Shown here: piece after piece, positions 31,860 through 44,400 of the stretch
How positions within the stretch are numbered: position 1 is the stretch's first letter
Layout of the letters: each line of letters opens with the position of its first letter
Notes under the pieces: generated by a model
The model's input: only the letters and a program-made list of their open reading frames with translations
Databases searched by the model: none
Told to the model about the DNA's origin: nothing
Assembly (NCBI GenBank): GCA_964036315.1
Contig: OZ038498.1
Location: forward strand, 12,921,850-12,985,849
Reading direction: 5' to 3'
Source of the DNA: Acanthosepion esculentum
Taxonomy: Eukaryota; Mollusca; Cephalopoda; Sepiida; Sepiidae
Length of the DNA: 64,000 nucleotides
Position numbers and translations under genes: made by a program

Positions 31860-32022
31860 ACTACACAAGTCTTTCATCAGTCGATTTTATTGAACTTTCT
31901 ACTTTCTTTTTTAACATTTCTTACGGCAGTTTTTATACATCTCTTAATACGAACGACAAGCTTCTATTGGATTAATATCTCTAGAATCTTGATGCCATTC
32001 CATAAATATGGTGTCTTTGAAA
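31860..32022 (-). pseudogene. Possible mariner transposase trace
   Basis: A minus-strand reading (about 32006-31950) gives MEWHQDSRDINPIEA, which aligns with the W...SPDLNPIE block around the last catalytic Glu of Tc1/mariner transposases. Nothing else of the protein is recognisable. Confidence 0.35.
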
Positions 32023-32793
32023 CCTAATTTTGTCTTAAATGGAAATTTCCGTATTGCAGAATGTAGATGGCAGTCTTGCATAATTATACTTTTCAATTTA
32101 AAGCTTGCTGGCTGTGAACTGCCTTAGTCAAAATATACATATCCTGATACGAAGGATTAGCTTGCTTATCAAAATTAATATTCGAAAACGAATGTTGCCG
32201 CTTCAGGCATCGATTCCTCACAAAAAGAGCTTTCTTCAAAGGGAAAGAAGAAAGTACGCTGCCTGTTGAAATGCCACGAGACATTTAATAACAGGTATCA
32301 TTATAACTCAGCTTTGCAAATGGCGACCATCAGTTACTTTGCAAAATACGAAGAATCTGAGAAAAAAAGAACTGTTTTCAATCCGACTCTTTTACCTTGA
32401 GAAAAAAAAGGCTTCTTAATTAGATCATAAGAATAGAGAACAAAAAAGGAAATGTCTAATTGTTTTCACAAATCAGATTCTTGAAGATCTCCCAATATTA
32501 GGAATCACCTCACTTTCACACGCATGCGCACAAACAAATATGCACCCAATCATACTATCTCAGAATATGCTTGTAATTTCTATAAATTTGCAGGCAAATA
32601 TTTCAAGTTGAAATCACACTTTCTGAACTGTAAACTTTTGCTCAGATTGAAATTCAAGATGTTTGTGCATGTCAAAATTTCGAAGTACTTAATACCTTCT
32701 TTATTTAAAAGTTTTCGAAGCGTTTTTTATCAAAATTGTTCAATTAAAACTTGCTTTCAAATTTTTTTTATTTACTTATTCTAAAAAATATTG
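32023..32793 (+). repeat. 0.77 kb repeat, copy 1
   Basis: Nearly identical to 35566-36345 over its whole length (for example GCATCGATTCCTCACAAAAA, AATGCCACGAGA.ATTTAATA, CACACGCATGCGCACAAACA). It differs by a 10-base deletion near 32235 and a few substitutions. No known protein, tRNA box, TIR or LTR signature was seen. Confidence 0.85.
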
Positions 32794-34329
32794 CATAGAA
32801 AACTTATTGAAACTTCATTCACGGTATTCCGCACTCTTATTTGTTCAAAGTATCTGAAAAAGTCTTCGCACTGCAACTTCTTGGATGACCGCATGACACT
32901 TGTCATTGTGATTTGTAGCTGACAACTGCTCCTTGAAGGTCACTAAATTTTTATATCTATCTGACTTTTTTTTTTATTTAACTTCATGAAATGCTGTTAT
33001 TTCCTTTAGTTAATATGTTACCTTTTAGGAAGAGGCAATTGCTTTTTATGAGCAGCACAAGTGAATAAAAATCAAACTCCGGTAAAACCAAAATTTTGCT
33101 GACTGATTTCTATGGCTTTATTCACCATATATTTAACTGTGATACACTGAACTTATATATAAACATACCTACATACATACATATATTCAAGATGCAGTAA
33201 AAACCTATTTTCATTTTCCCGGGAATATATTAATAAATATAATTTAAAAACGAAATGGAAGAAATGAAGGATTTTTTTCTTTAGAACCGGCGCCTACAAA
33301 AGCAAAACTGAAAAGTGCTCAGGGTCATAGACAATTCCATATTTATGCAGAAATCAATTCTTTCAAATCTGAGAACTGATAAAATAATTTCCGTTCATTA
33401 AAGACTATTCCCTGTCAGTGTGTTCGATCGGGTACTACATTTTAATTCAGTAAAATTGGAAAGAAAGTTCAAAGAAAAATCTTCCATTTTAGGGGAACTA
33501 GAATTCAGTTCTCAGGGAAGGAAAATTAAAAGACTTCTTTCGAATTCTATATTATTTAAAGTAGATTTATTCACTGATACTTTCAAGAAATGACTCACAG
33601 AATATTCGCAAGCAATTTATAGACATTCAAAAATACGCTGTAAAAGTGGAATGACGATTATTGGAACAAATTGAAGTAGGTGTGAAGTGGATTATTTATT
33701 GTTAGAAATCTGACTATTGTCCTGTTGTATTAAGCTGAAAAGTGCTACGATATAAAATGGAATCATTTTCATCACTGCCAAAAGTTGAAATGAATTCTTT
33801 TTTTATGATAATAATATTCAGAATATAAAACGAAACAATCTATTTTATCTGTTGTATCTCAGCTTTTCAATTTTCTAAAGTAATTATCATAATGTCAAAT
33901 CGAAATGTGTTAAGATGATTCATGCGCTTGCCTTAAGCCTCAGACGTCTTTCCTAATCTCTCTGAATGTCGAACCTATAAATTTTATTATGTTCAGGTTA
34001 ACATTTTCCCTAGAAATATGTTTTTTAAGAATACATATTTTTGTTATCCTCATGTTTTTTCAAACCTGCGAACACCATTAAGTGAATTGTTTGAACCGAT
34101 GCGAGTAAAAAAGAAATAGTCGTAGTTTTTTGTTGTTTTTCTTCTTTTTTTTTCTTTTTTCTTTTTTTTTTTTTTAAATTGGTTTGAAAGAGTACGGAAC
34201 TGTTTTTAAGGTAGAAACGCTTAACTGATACACATGTCGATTAAAAACAATTTCCAAAAGAAAGTCAACTTTTAAATTCTGACCTGATCAAGCTATTTTC
34301 CGATAGCAGTACAACATTTTTTATGTAAT
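32794..34329. other. AT-rich non-coding stretch
   Basis: A T-rich run lies at 34130-34176. No coding sequence or repeat was recognised. Confidence 0.5.
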
Positions 34330-35565
34330 ATGGACTGTCCGGGAAAGAAGACTGAGGATACGACATCAGCGCCAGTCTCTCTCTCCTCCCCCAAAAGCTA
34401 TGAGAAAGACGCCCTCGCCGTTATAAATGTGCGAGTTGACATACAGCATTATTGTACACAGATTGTTCCCAGCCACTTACCAATATATCGATTTGGCCTC
34501 CGTAAAGCAAAGAGGAAATAGAAATGCTGATGGCCCTCGTTGAGCTTCCGGAGATCCGAGGAGTTGTGAAGGTCAGATTATGTGTAAATGGCCGCAATTC
34601 AGTCGAGATTGACGTTTTAGTCGTAGACAATGAATTGTCGGAGTTCGACTTGCTTCTCGGAATGGACGTCATAAAAAAAAACTCAGTGGCGTTCATATTT
34701 CTGAATTTAACTGTTTGTGAGACTATCAATATCAGTCAGCCAGACTTTAGTGTGAATTTTGACCAACGCGCCAAGAAGTGGATATTATTGTGGAAGTGAT
34801 CAAATGGACGCCCATCAGAGTACTTGGGGTACTCGGATACTCAGTTCTTCATGTCCTGGCAATCTACAAAGGAATACGACGGAGAACTACAGACATGGTT
34901 GAAAAAATGAGAGGTTGGTACCTTACTCCGAAGGAGAACTTGGTCCACCTAGAGGTCTACTCCCATTGATGGCGGTGGGGCAAGAAAATAAAGCAAAGAT
35001 TTGCCCCATGTTAGAATATCGTGTGCTAAATGATTACGTGGATGCATACACTGCTCATGCCGATGTTTGCGCAGAGAATTTGCGAAATTGGTGGAACAAA
35101 AGACCAAATATCTCTATTCTTGATTTCCGAAAAGCGTATCTGTAATTTCACGTGCCTCACTCATAATGGCCATACCGATCTGTGGTGTACAAAGGACGGA
35201 GACGCTACTGGAGGAGAACGGGATTTGGACTCAATGTGGCACCGGCTGTAATGAAAGCCATTGTAAATACCGTGCTGGCAAAAAATAAGCCTATTCATCA
35301 AGCTACTTCTGTTTACATTGACAACATATATATCAATGAGGATGTCGTATCTGCAGCTTGTGTAAGACCAATCCTTTCTGACTTTGGTGTCACGGGCAAA
35401 GACCTAGGACGGTCGGAAAACAATACTCGTGTGTTCAGTTTAAATGTCTGGTGGGAGCATGACATGATTTATTGGAAACGCAGGAGTGAAATACCGAAAG
35501 TGACTGAATCTGTAACGCGTAGAATTATATTCTCACTATGTGACGGGAAACTAATAGGACACTAT
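34330..35565 (+). pseudogene. Gypsy-type pol remnant: protease and reverse transcriptase
   Basis: 34524-34799 includes VVDNELSEFDLLLGMDVI, the C-terminal part of a retroviral-type aspartic protease as found in LTR retrotransposons. Downstream, across frameshifts: VGQENKAKICPMLEYRVLND, NISILDFRKAYL (RT motif A), FGLNVAPAVMKAIVNTVLA (motif B), TSVYIDNIYINEDVV (motif C, YIDD changed to YIDN), then the connection segment VFSLNVWWEHDMIYWKRRSE and GKLIGHYP. The frame then enters the inserted 0.77 kb repeat. Loss of the catalytic Asp and several stops make it inactive. Confidence 0.75.
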
Positions 35566-36345
35566 CCATTTGTCTTAATTGGAAATTTCCGTATTTTGCA
35601 GAATGTGGATGGCAGTCTTGCATAATTATACTTTTCAATTTAAAGCTTGCTGGTTGTGAACTGCCTTAGTCAAAATATACATATCCTGATACGAAGGATT
35701 AGCTTGCTTATCAAAATTAATATTCGAATACGAATGTTGCCGCTTCAGGCATCGATTCCTCACAAAAAGAGCTTTCTTGACTGCATTTCAAAGGGAAAGA
35801 AGAAAGTACGTTGCCTGTTGAAATGCCACGAGAAATTTAATAACAGGTATCATTATAACTCAGCTTTGCAAATGGCGACCATCAGTTACTTTGCAAAATA
35901 CGAAGAATCTGAGAAAAAAGAACTGTTTTCAATCCGACTCTTTTACCTTGAGAAAAAAAAGCTTCTTAATTAGATCATAAGAATAGAGAACAAAAAAGGA
36001 AAGGTCGTCTAATTGTTTTCACAAATCAGATTCTTCAAGGTCTCCCAATATTAAGAATCACCTCACTTTCACACGCATGCGCACAAACAAATATGCACTC
36101 AATCATACTATCTCAGTATGTGCTTGTAATTTCTATAAATTTGCAAGCAACTATTTCAAGTTGAAATCACACTTTAAACTTTTGCTCAGATTGAAATTCA
36201 AGATGTTTGTGCATGCCAAAATTTAGAAGTACATAATACCTTCTTTATTTAAAAGTTTTCGAAGCGTTTTTTATCAAAATTGTTCAATTAATACTAGCTT
36301 TCAATTTTTTTTATTTTTTTTTTTTTACTTATTATAAAAAATACT
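35566..36345 (+). repeat. 0.77 kb repeat, copy 2, nested in Gypsy pol
   Basis: This near-identical copy of 32023-32793 separates the RT and integrase parts of one Gypsy element, so it is an insertion, younger than the Gypsy. A 108-codon open frame (35647-35973) is present, but the corresponding frame in copy 1 is broken by the 10-base deletion. I do not recognise the protein. Confidence 0.8.
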
Positions 36346-37590
36346 TTTGTTGAATGTCTACGTGTCGCAACTGCCTCAAACGTAGAGCAACGACACTTAC
36401 TACCGGCTAAGATAATGCGGTAACTGACGCCTCTCTCAGAAATATCATCATAGATTTTGTTACCAGGTTACAACAGGGACATCCCACACGGAGTAAACGG
36501 ACACAAATATGTAGTGTGAGAAAACGCGAACTCTCTTGCAATTGGAGTGACTCTTGTATCAAATGGGGAAATAGTGGGGGGATACTTTCTGTTTGTGTCT
36601 AGAAAATTATATCCAACACATAAATATAGCAGCTGGACGGTGTATTGACTGGTGCCAACTTATCCTTTTAATAGAAAGCAAAATGACTGCATTTATTCAT
36701 AGAGTCTGCATGTTTCTATGGCTGAATATCATAAACATTTTCAGGAAAGGACAGAATTCACACAAAGGCTTCAAGTGAGATGTTCATTCGGAAGAGGCTC
36801 AGTACCTTGGTAAAGTTAATCACCGAATATGAGTTATCTGTGGACATTAAATTAATCAAATATCAACAGAACCGAGCAAACAAACTAAAAAAGTGCTACT
36901 GAGGTGGATTGACGCATTTAGAAAGGAGAGAGAACCTACTAGACTTGTCTGTGCAGACCAGAATGGATAAGGCCTGTGCATAGACAATTCGGACACCCCA
37001 GTGCCAGATGGACTCTGTATATTGCAAGCAGGATTGATACTTCAGTCTCAAAAGCAGCAGTTCGGTGAGTAATCGGGGAATGTTCAAAATTACGAGTCAA
37101 TTGACCCATCACCAGCGCGAGGGCCAAAAAGGAAGGTTGGATGTGAAAAATTGCGTTGAGTCAAATTGGAATCAACATAGACTATTACGATGGCAAGTGT
37201 TACCTAACGTTATTAGACTATTGTACCATTCGATTTACCATCTGGCGCCAACTGTGACGGCAAAATTCAGCTAATGTAATTAATCATTTGTTGAACGGGG
37301 CCCTCCTACCGAAATATTCGCTGATGATTACACCTGATTCCGCAGTAGACTGTTCAAATAATTTTTGATCGAATAGGAAGGCTACATCAGTTTTCGTTGC
37401 GTATACTGCCCTCCAGCAACAGAATAATCGAATGCTGCCACCGCCGCGCTAAACGAATTGCTGTAAAGAACCAATGCATCATAATGGAAGCTGTATATTT
37501 GGCCCAATGTTACGCCAAAGGGCGATGTGTCATCCTCTTCTGCGCCTGCCAATTGAATCTATCGTTACAAGGTCCATGTACGAAGCATTG
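36346..37590 (+). pseudogene. Gypsy-type pol remnant: integrase
   Basis: Continuation of the pol at 34330-35565. Across frames, 36975-37075 reads VHRQFGHPSARWTLYIA-like sequence (HHCC region), about 37170-37215 reads INIDYYDGKCYLTLLD (first catalytic Asp region), about 37320-37345 has the MITPDSAV block, and 37415-37500 reads NRIIECCHRRAKRIAVKNQC (catalytic Glu region of DD35E integrases). Stops are frequent. The order protease-RT-integrase is that of Gypsy elements. Confidence 0.7.
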
Positions 37591-37990
37591 ACAAAATAGA
37601 AGAGACTCGAGGTGACGGAGATGTGGTTCTACAGAAGGATGCTAAGGATATCATGGATCGAGCGTGTGAGCAACGAAGAGGTTTTGGAGAGGATGCAAAC
37701 AAGGAGGAGGCTTATACTTAACATCAGGAAGAAGCAGCTGAAGTTTCTGGGACATATACTGAGGATGGAGGGCCCGGAGAATCTGATACTCATGAATCGG
37801 ATAAAAGGAAAGAGAGACAAGTGAAAACAATGCATGACGTACCTAGCGGACAAGTGGAGGACAGAGCGTGGTCTGGGGGGGTAGCAGACGGAAGGAACCT
37901 GTTGAGAGCTGCAAGGGATAGAGGGAGGTAGAGAGCCATAATCGCCTACGTCCTGAAAGGACATGGCATATAAAAAGAAAAGGAGACAGT
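37591..37990 (+). pseudogene. LINE RT C-terminal and 3' end remnant, left of the 53-bp satellite
   Basis: EMWFYRRMLRISWIERVSNE, then RRRLILNIRKKQLKFLGHIL and later AARDRE...AYVLKGHG-like sequence are typical of the C-terminal 120 residues of a common invertebrate LINE family. A sister fragment lies at 45640-46200 in the same orientation. Confidence 0.7.
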
Positions 37991-38440
37991 ATGAGTAAAG
38001 ATACCGTAAACCCGATGTACAGCTCGATACCAAGTGAGACGAGTTACCGAGACCAGTAACCCACGCACGATTGTTGGTGATGACATGCCACACCACGTGA
38101 AAAACCCACGCCTATTTGAGGGGTCAGACGCGTCAGTGAGTGATACCGCAACGCCTCCTTAGAAAGCGAAAGATTAGTAGAGAACAGGGATGTAACCGAC
38201 GCGTATACAGAAACAAATGACATAGAACCATCTGCTTCCTCGGAAAGCGATTCGCCCGAAGAAGAGACGACATTCCTACCGCTAAGAAACACACGTGTGA
38301 AGAGACTGGTTGTCACTTATGTGACAGGAGGCAGTATAGTGAACGCAAAAATGGACGTTGGCAAAAACAAACCCACGTGATGTGCGCCGTTTTCCTACAA
38401 AGAAGAAAAAGGTGTAAAAATCAGCCAGAAAAAGAAACCA
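37991..38440. other. Spacer before the 53-bp satellite
   Basis: No firm assignment. One frame (about 38195-38380) reads TNDIEPSASSESDSPEEETT and LPLRNTRVKRLVVTYVTG, acidic then basic, as in the C-terminal tail of a retroelement polyprotein, but this is weak. Confidence 0.35.
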
Positions 38441-41400
38441 TGAATTGTTTACTTGAGTAAACATCGTTGCGCATGTTGGACTGTCCAAAAGAACGAAATG
38501 TTTACCTGAGTAAACATCATTGCGCTTGTTGGCCAGTCCAAAAGAACGAAATGTTTACCTGATTAAACAACATTGCCCTTGTTGGCCTGTCCAAAAGAAC
38601 GAAATGTTTACCTGAGTAAACATCATTGCGCTTATTGGCCTGTCCAAAAGAACGAAATGTTTACCTGATTAAACAACATTGCCCTTGTTGGCCTGTCCAA
38701 AAGAACGAAATGTTTACCTGATTAAAGATCATTGCGCTTATTGGCCTGTCCAAAAGAACGAAATGTTTACCTGAGTAAACATCGTTGCGCTTGTTGGCCT
38801 GTCCAAAAGAACGAAATGTTTACCTGATTAAACAACATTGCCCTTGTTGGCCTGTCCAAAAGAACGAAATGTTTAGCTGAGTAAACATCATTGCGCTTGT
38901 TGGCCAGTCCAAAAGAACGAAATGTTTACCTGATTAAACAACATTGCCCTTGTTGGCCTGTCCAAAAGAACGAAATGTTTACCTGATTAAACAACATTGC
39001 CCTTGTTGGCCTGTCCAAAAGAACGAAATGTTTACCTGATTAAACATCATTGTGCTTGTTGGCCAGTCCAAAAGAACGAAATGTTTACCTGATTAAACAA
39101 CATTGCCCTTGTTGGCCTGTCCAAAAGAACGAAATGTTTACCTGATTAAACAACATTGCCCTTGTTGGCCTGTCCAAAAGAACGAAATGTTTAGCTGAGT
39201 AAACATCATTGCGCTTGTTGGCCAGTCCAAAAGAACGAAATGTTTACCTGATTAAACAACATTGCCCTTGTTGGCCTGTCCAAAAGAACGAAATGTTTAC
39301 CTGATTAAACAACATTGCCCTTGTTGGCCTGTCCAAAAGAACGAAATGTTTACCTGATTAAACATTCATTGTGCTTGTTGGCCAGTCCAAAAGAACGAAA
39401 TGTTTACCTGATTAAACAACATTGCCCTTGTTGGCCTGTCCAAAAGAACGAAATGTTTACCTGATTAAAGAACATTGCCCTTGTTGGCCTGTCCAAAAGA
39501 ACGAAATGTTTACCTGATTAAACAACATTGCCCTTGTTGGCCTGTCCAAAAGAACGAAATGTTTACCTGAGTAAACATCATTGCGCTTATTGGCCTGTCC
39601 AAAAGAACGAAATGTTTACCTGAGTAAACATCGTTGCGCTTGTTGGCCGGTCCAAAAGAACGAAATGTTTACCTGAGTAAACATCATTGCGCTTGTTGGC
39701 CGGTCCAAAAGAACGAAATGTTTACCTGATTAAACATCATTGCCCTTGTTGGCCTGTCCAAAAGAACGAAATGTTTACCTGAGTAAACATCATTGCGCTT
39801 ATTGGCCGGTCCAAAAGAACAAAATGTTTACCTGATTAAACAACATTGCCCTTGTTGGCCTGTCCAAAAGAACGAAATGTTTACCTGATTAAACATCATT
39901 GCGCTTGTTGGCCAGTCCAAAAGAACGAAATGTTTACCTGATTAAACAACATTGCCCTTGTTGGCCTGTCCAAAAGAAGGAAATGTTTACCTGAGTAAAC
40001 ATCATTGCGCTTATTGGCCTTTCAAAAGAACGAAATGTTTACCTGATTAAACAACATTGCCCTTGTTGGCCTGTCCAAAAGAACGAAATGTTTACCTGAT
40101 TAAACATCATTGCGCTTATTGGCCTGTCCAAAAGAACGAAATGTTTACCTGAGTAAACATCGTTGCGCTTGTTGGCCTGTCCAAAAGAACGAAATGTTTA
40201 CCTGATTAAACAACATTGCCCTTGTTGGCCTGTCCAAAAGAACGAAATGTTTACCTGAGTAAACATCATTGCGCTTGTTGGCCAGTCCAAAAGAACGAAA
40301 TGTTTACCTGATTAAACAACATTGCCCTTGTTGGCCGGTCCAAAAGAACGAAATGTTTACCTGATTAAACAACATTGCCCTTGTTGGCCTGTCCAAAAGA
40401 ACGAAATGTTTACCTGAGTAAACATCATTGCGCTTGTTGGCCAGTCCAAAAGAACGAAATGTTTACCTGATTAAACAACATTGCCCTTGTTGGCCTGTCT
40501 AAAAGAACGAAATGTTTACCTGATTAAAGAACATTGCCCTTGTTGGGCTGTCCAAAAGAACGAAATGTTTACCTGATTAAACAACATTGCCCTTGTTGGC
40601 CTGTCCAAAAGAACGAAATGTTTACCTGAGTAAACATCATTGCGCTTATTGGCCTGTCCAAAAGAACGAAATGTTTACCTGAGTAAACATCATTGCGCTT
40701 ATTGGCCTGTCCAAAAGAACGAAATGTTTACCTGAGTAAACATCGTTGCGCTTGTTGGCCGGTCCAAAAGAACGAAATGTTTACCTGAGTAAACATCATT
40801 GCGCTTGTTGGCCAGTCCAAAAGAACGAAATGTTTACCTGATTAAACAACATTGCCCTTGTTGGCCTGTCCAAAAGAACGAAATGTTTACCTGATTAAAC
40901 AACATTGCCCTTGTTGGCCTGTCCAAAAGAACGAAATGTTTACCTGATTAAACATCATTGTGCTTGTTGGCCAGTCCAAAAGAACGAAATGTTTACCTGA
41001 TTAAACAACATTGCCCTTGTTGGCCTGTCCAAAAGAACGAAATGTTTACCTGATTAAACAACATTGCCCTTGTTGGCCTGTCCAAAAGAACGAAATGTTT
41101 AGCTGAGTAAACATCATTGCGCTTGTTGGCCAGTCCAAAAGAACGAAATGTTTACCTGATTAAACAACATTGCCCTTGTTGGCCTGTCCAAAAGAACGAA
41201 ATGTTTACCTGATTAAACAACATTGCCCTTGTTGGCCTGTCCAAAAGAACGAAATGTTTACCTGATTAAACATTCATTGTGCTTGTTGGCCAGTCCAAAA
41301 GAACGAAATGTTTACCTGATTAAACAACATTGCCCTTGTTGGCCTGTCCAAAAGAACGAAATGTTTACCTGAGTAAACATCATTGCGCTTATTGGCCTGT

Positions 41401-44400
41401 CCAAAAGAACGAAATGTTTACCTGAGTAAACATCGTTGCGCTTGTTGGCCGGTCCAAAAGAACGAAATGTTTACCTGAGTAAACATCATTGCGCTTGTTG
41501 GCCGGTCCAAAAGAACGAAATGTTTACCTGATTAAACATCATTGCCCTTGTTGGCCTGTCCAAAAGAACGAAATGTTTACCTGAGTAAACATCATTGCGC
41601 TTATTGGCCGGTCCAAAAGAACAAAATGTTTACCTGATTAAACAACATTGCCCTTGTTGGCCTGTCCAAAAGAACGAAATGTTTACCTGAGTAAACATCA
41701 TTGCGCTTATTGGCCTGTCCAAAAGAACGAAATGTTTACCTGATTAAACAACATTGCCCTTGTTGGCCTGTCCAAAAGAACGAAATGTTTACCTGATTAA
41801 ACATCATTGCGCTTATTGGCCTGTCCAAAAGAACGAAATGTTTACCTGAGTAAACATCGTTGCGCTTGTTGGCCTGTCCAAAAGAACGAAATGTTTACCT
41901 GATTAAACAACATTGCCCTTGTTGGCCTGTCCAAAAGAACGAAATGTTTACCTGAGTAAACATCATTGCGCTTGTTGGCCAGTCCAAAAGAACGAAATGT
42001 TTACCTGATTAAACAACATTGCCCTTGTTGGCCGGTCCAAAAGAACGAAATGTTTACTTGATTAAACAACATTGCCCTTGTTGGCCTGTCCAAAAGAACG
42101 AAATGTTTACCTGAGTAAACATCATTGCGCTTGTTGGCCAGTCCAAAAGAACGAAATGTTTACCTGATTAAACAACATTGCCCTTGTTGGCCTGTCTAAA
42201 AGAACGAAATGTTTACCTGATTAAAGAACATTGCCCTTGTTGGGCTGTCCAAAAGAACGAAATGTTTACCTGATTAAACAACATTGCCCTTGTTGGCCTG
42301 TCCAAAAGAACGAAATGTTTACCTGAGTAAACATCATTGCGCTTATTGGCCTGTCCAAAAGAACGAAATGTTTACCTGAGTAAACATCGTTGCGCTTGTT
42401 GGCCGGTCCAAAAGAACGAAATGTTTACCTGAGTAAACATCATTGCGCTTGTTGGCCAGTCCAAAAGAACGAAATGTTTACCTGATTAAACAACATTGCC
42501 CTTGTTGGCCGGTACAAAAGAACGAAATGTTTACCTGATTAAACAACATTGCCCTTGTTGGCCTGTCCAAAAGAACGAAATGTTTACCTGAGTAAACATC
42601 ATTGCGCTTGTTGGCCAGTCCAAAAGAACGAAATGTTTACCTGATTAAACAATATTGCCCTTGTTGGCCTGTCTAAAAGAACGAAATGTTTACCTGATTA
42701 AAGAACATTGCCCTTGTTGGGCTGTCCAAAAGAACGAAATGTTTACCTGATTAAACAACATTGCCCTTGTTGGCCTGTCCAAAAGAACGAAATGTTTACC
42801 TGAGTAAACATCATTGCGCTTATTGGCCTGTCCAAAAGAACGAAATGTTTACCTGAGTAAACATCATTGCGCTTATTGGCCTGTCCAAAAGAACGAAATG
42901 TTTACCTGAGTAAACATCGTTGCGCTTGTTGGCCGGTCCAAAAGAACGAAATGTTTACCTGAGTAAACATCATTGCGCTTGTTGGCCAGTCCAAAAGAAC
43001 GAAATGTTTACCTGATTAAACAACATTGCCCTTGTTGGCCGGTCCAAAAGAACGAAATGTTTACCTGATTAAACAACATTGCCCTTGTTGGCCTGTCCAA
43101 AAGAACGAAATGTTTACCTGAGTAAACATCATTGCGCTTGTTGGCCAGTCCAAAAGAACGAAATGTTTACCTGATTAAACAACATTGCCCTTGTTGGCCT
43201 GTCTAAAAGAACGAAATGTTTACCTGATTAAAGAACATTGCCCTTGTTGGGCTGTCCAAAAGAACGAAATGTTTACCTGATTAAACAACATTGCCCTTGT
43301 TGGCCTGTCCAAAAGAACGAAATGTTTACCTGAGTAAACATCATTGCGCTTATTGGCCTGTCCAAAAGAACGAAATGTTTACCTGAGTAAACATCGTTGC
43401 GCTTGTTGGCCGGTCCAAAAGAACGAAATGTTTACCTGAGTAAACATCATTGCGCTTATTGGCCGGTCCAAAAGAACGAAATGTTTACCTGATTAAACAA
43501 CATTGCCCTTGTTGGCCTGTCCAAAAGAACGAAATGTTTACCTGATTAAACATCATTGCGCTTGTTGGCCAGTCCAAAAGAACGAAATGTTTACCTGATT
43601 AAACAACATTGCCCTTGTTGGCCTGTCCAAAAGAACGAAATGTTTACCTGATTAAAGAACATTGCCCTTGTTGGCCTGTCCAAAAGAACGAAATGTTTAC
43701 CTGAGTAAACATCATTGCGCTTATTGGCCTGTCCAAAAGAACGAAATGTTTACCTGAGTAAACATCGTTGCGCTTGTTGGCCGGTCCAAAAGAACGAAAT
43801 GTTTACCTGAGTAAACATAATTGCGCTTGTTGGCCGGTCCAAAAGAACGAAATGTTTACCTGATTAAACATCATTGCCCTTGTTGGCCTGTCCAAAAGAA
43901 AGAAATGTTTACCTGATTAAACATCATTGCGCTTGTTGGCCAGTCCAAAAGAACGAAATGTTTACCTGAGTAAACATCATTGCGCTTGTTGGCCTGTCCA
44001 AAAGAACGAAATGTTTACCTGAGTAAAAATCATTGCCCTTGTTGGACTGTCCAAAAGAACGAAATGTTTACCTGAGTAAACATCATTGCGCTTGTTGGCC
44101 AGTCCAAAAGAACGAAATGTTTACCTGATTAAACAACATTGCCCTTGTTGGCCTGTCCAAAAGAACGAAATGTTTACCTGATTAAACAACATTGCCCTTT
44201 TTGGCCTGTCTAAAAGAACGAAATGTTTACCTGAGTAAAAATCATTGCCCTTGTTGGCCTGCCCAAAAGAACGAAATGTTTACCTGAGTAAACATCATTG
44301 CGCTTGTTGGCCTGTCCAAAAGAACGAAATGTTTACCTGAGTAAACATCGTTGCGCTTGTTGGCCGGTCCAAAAGAACGAAATGTTTACCTGAGTAAAAA

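Noticed and set aside
32023..36345. The two 0.77 kb direct repeats as LTRs of one large retrotransposon
   Set aside because: The Gypsy pol continues on both sides of the right copy (RT before, integrase after), so that copy is an insertion within pol, not a terminal LTR.
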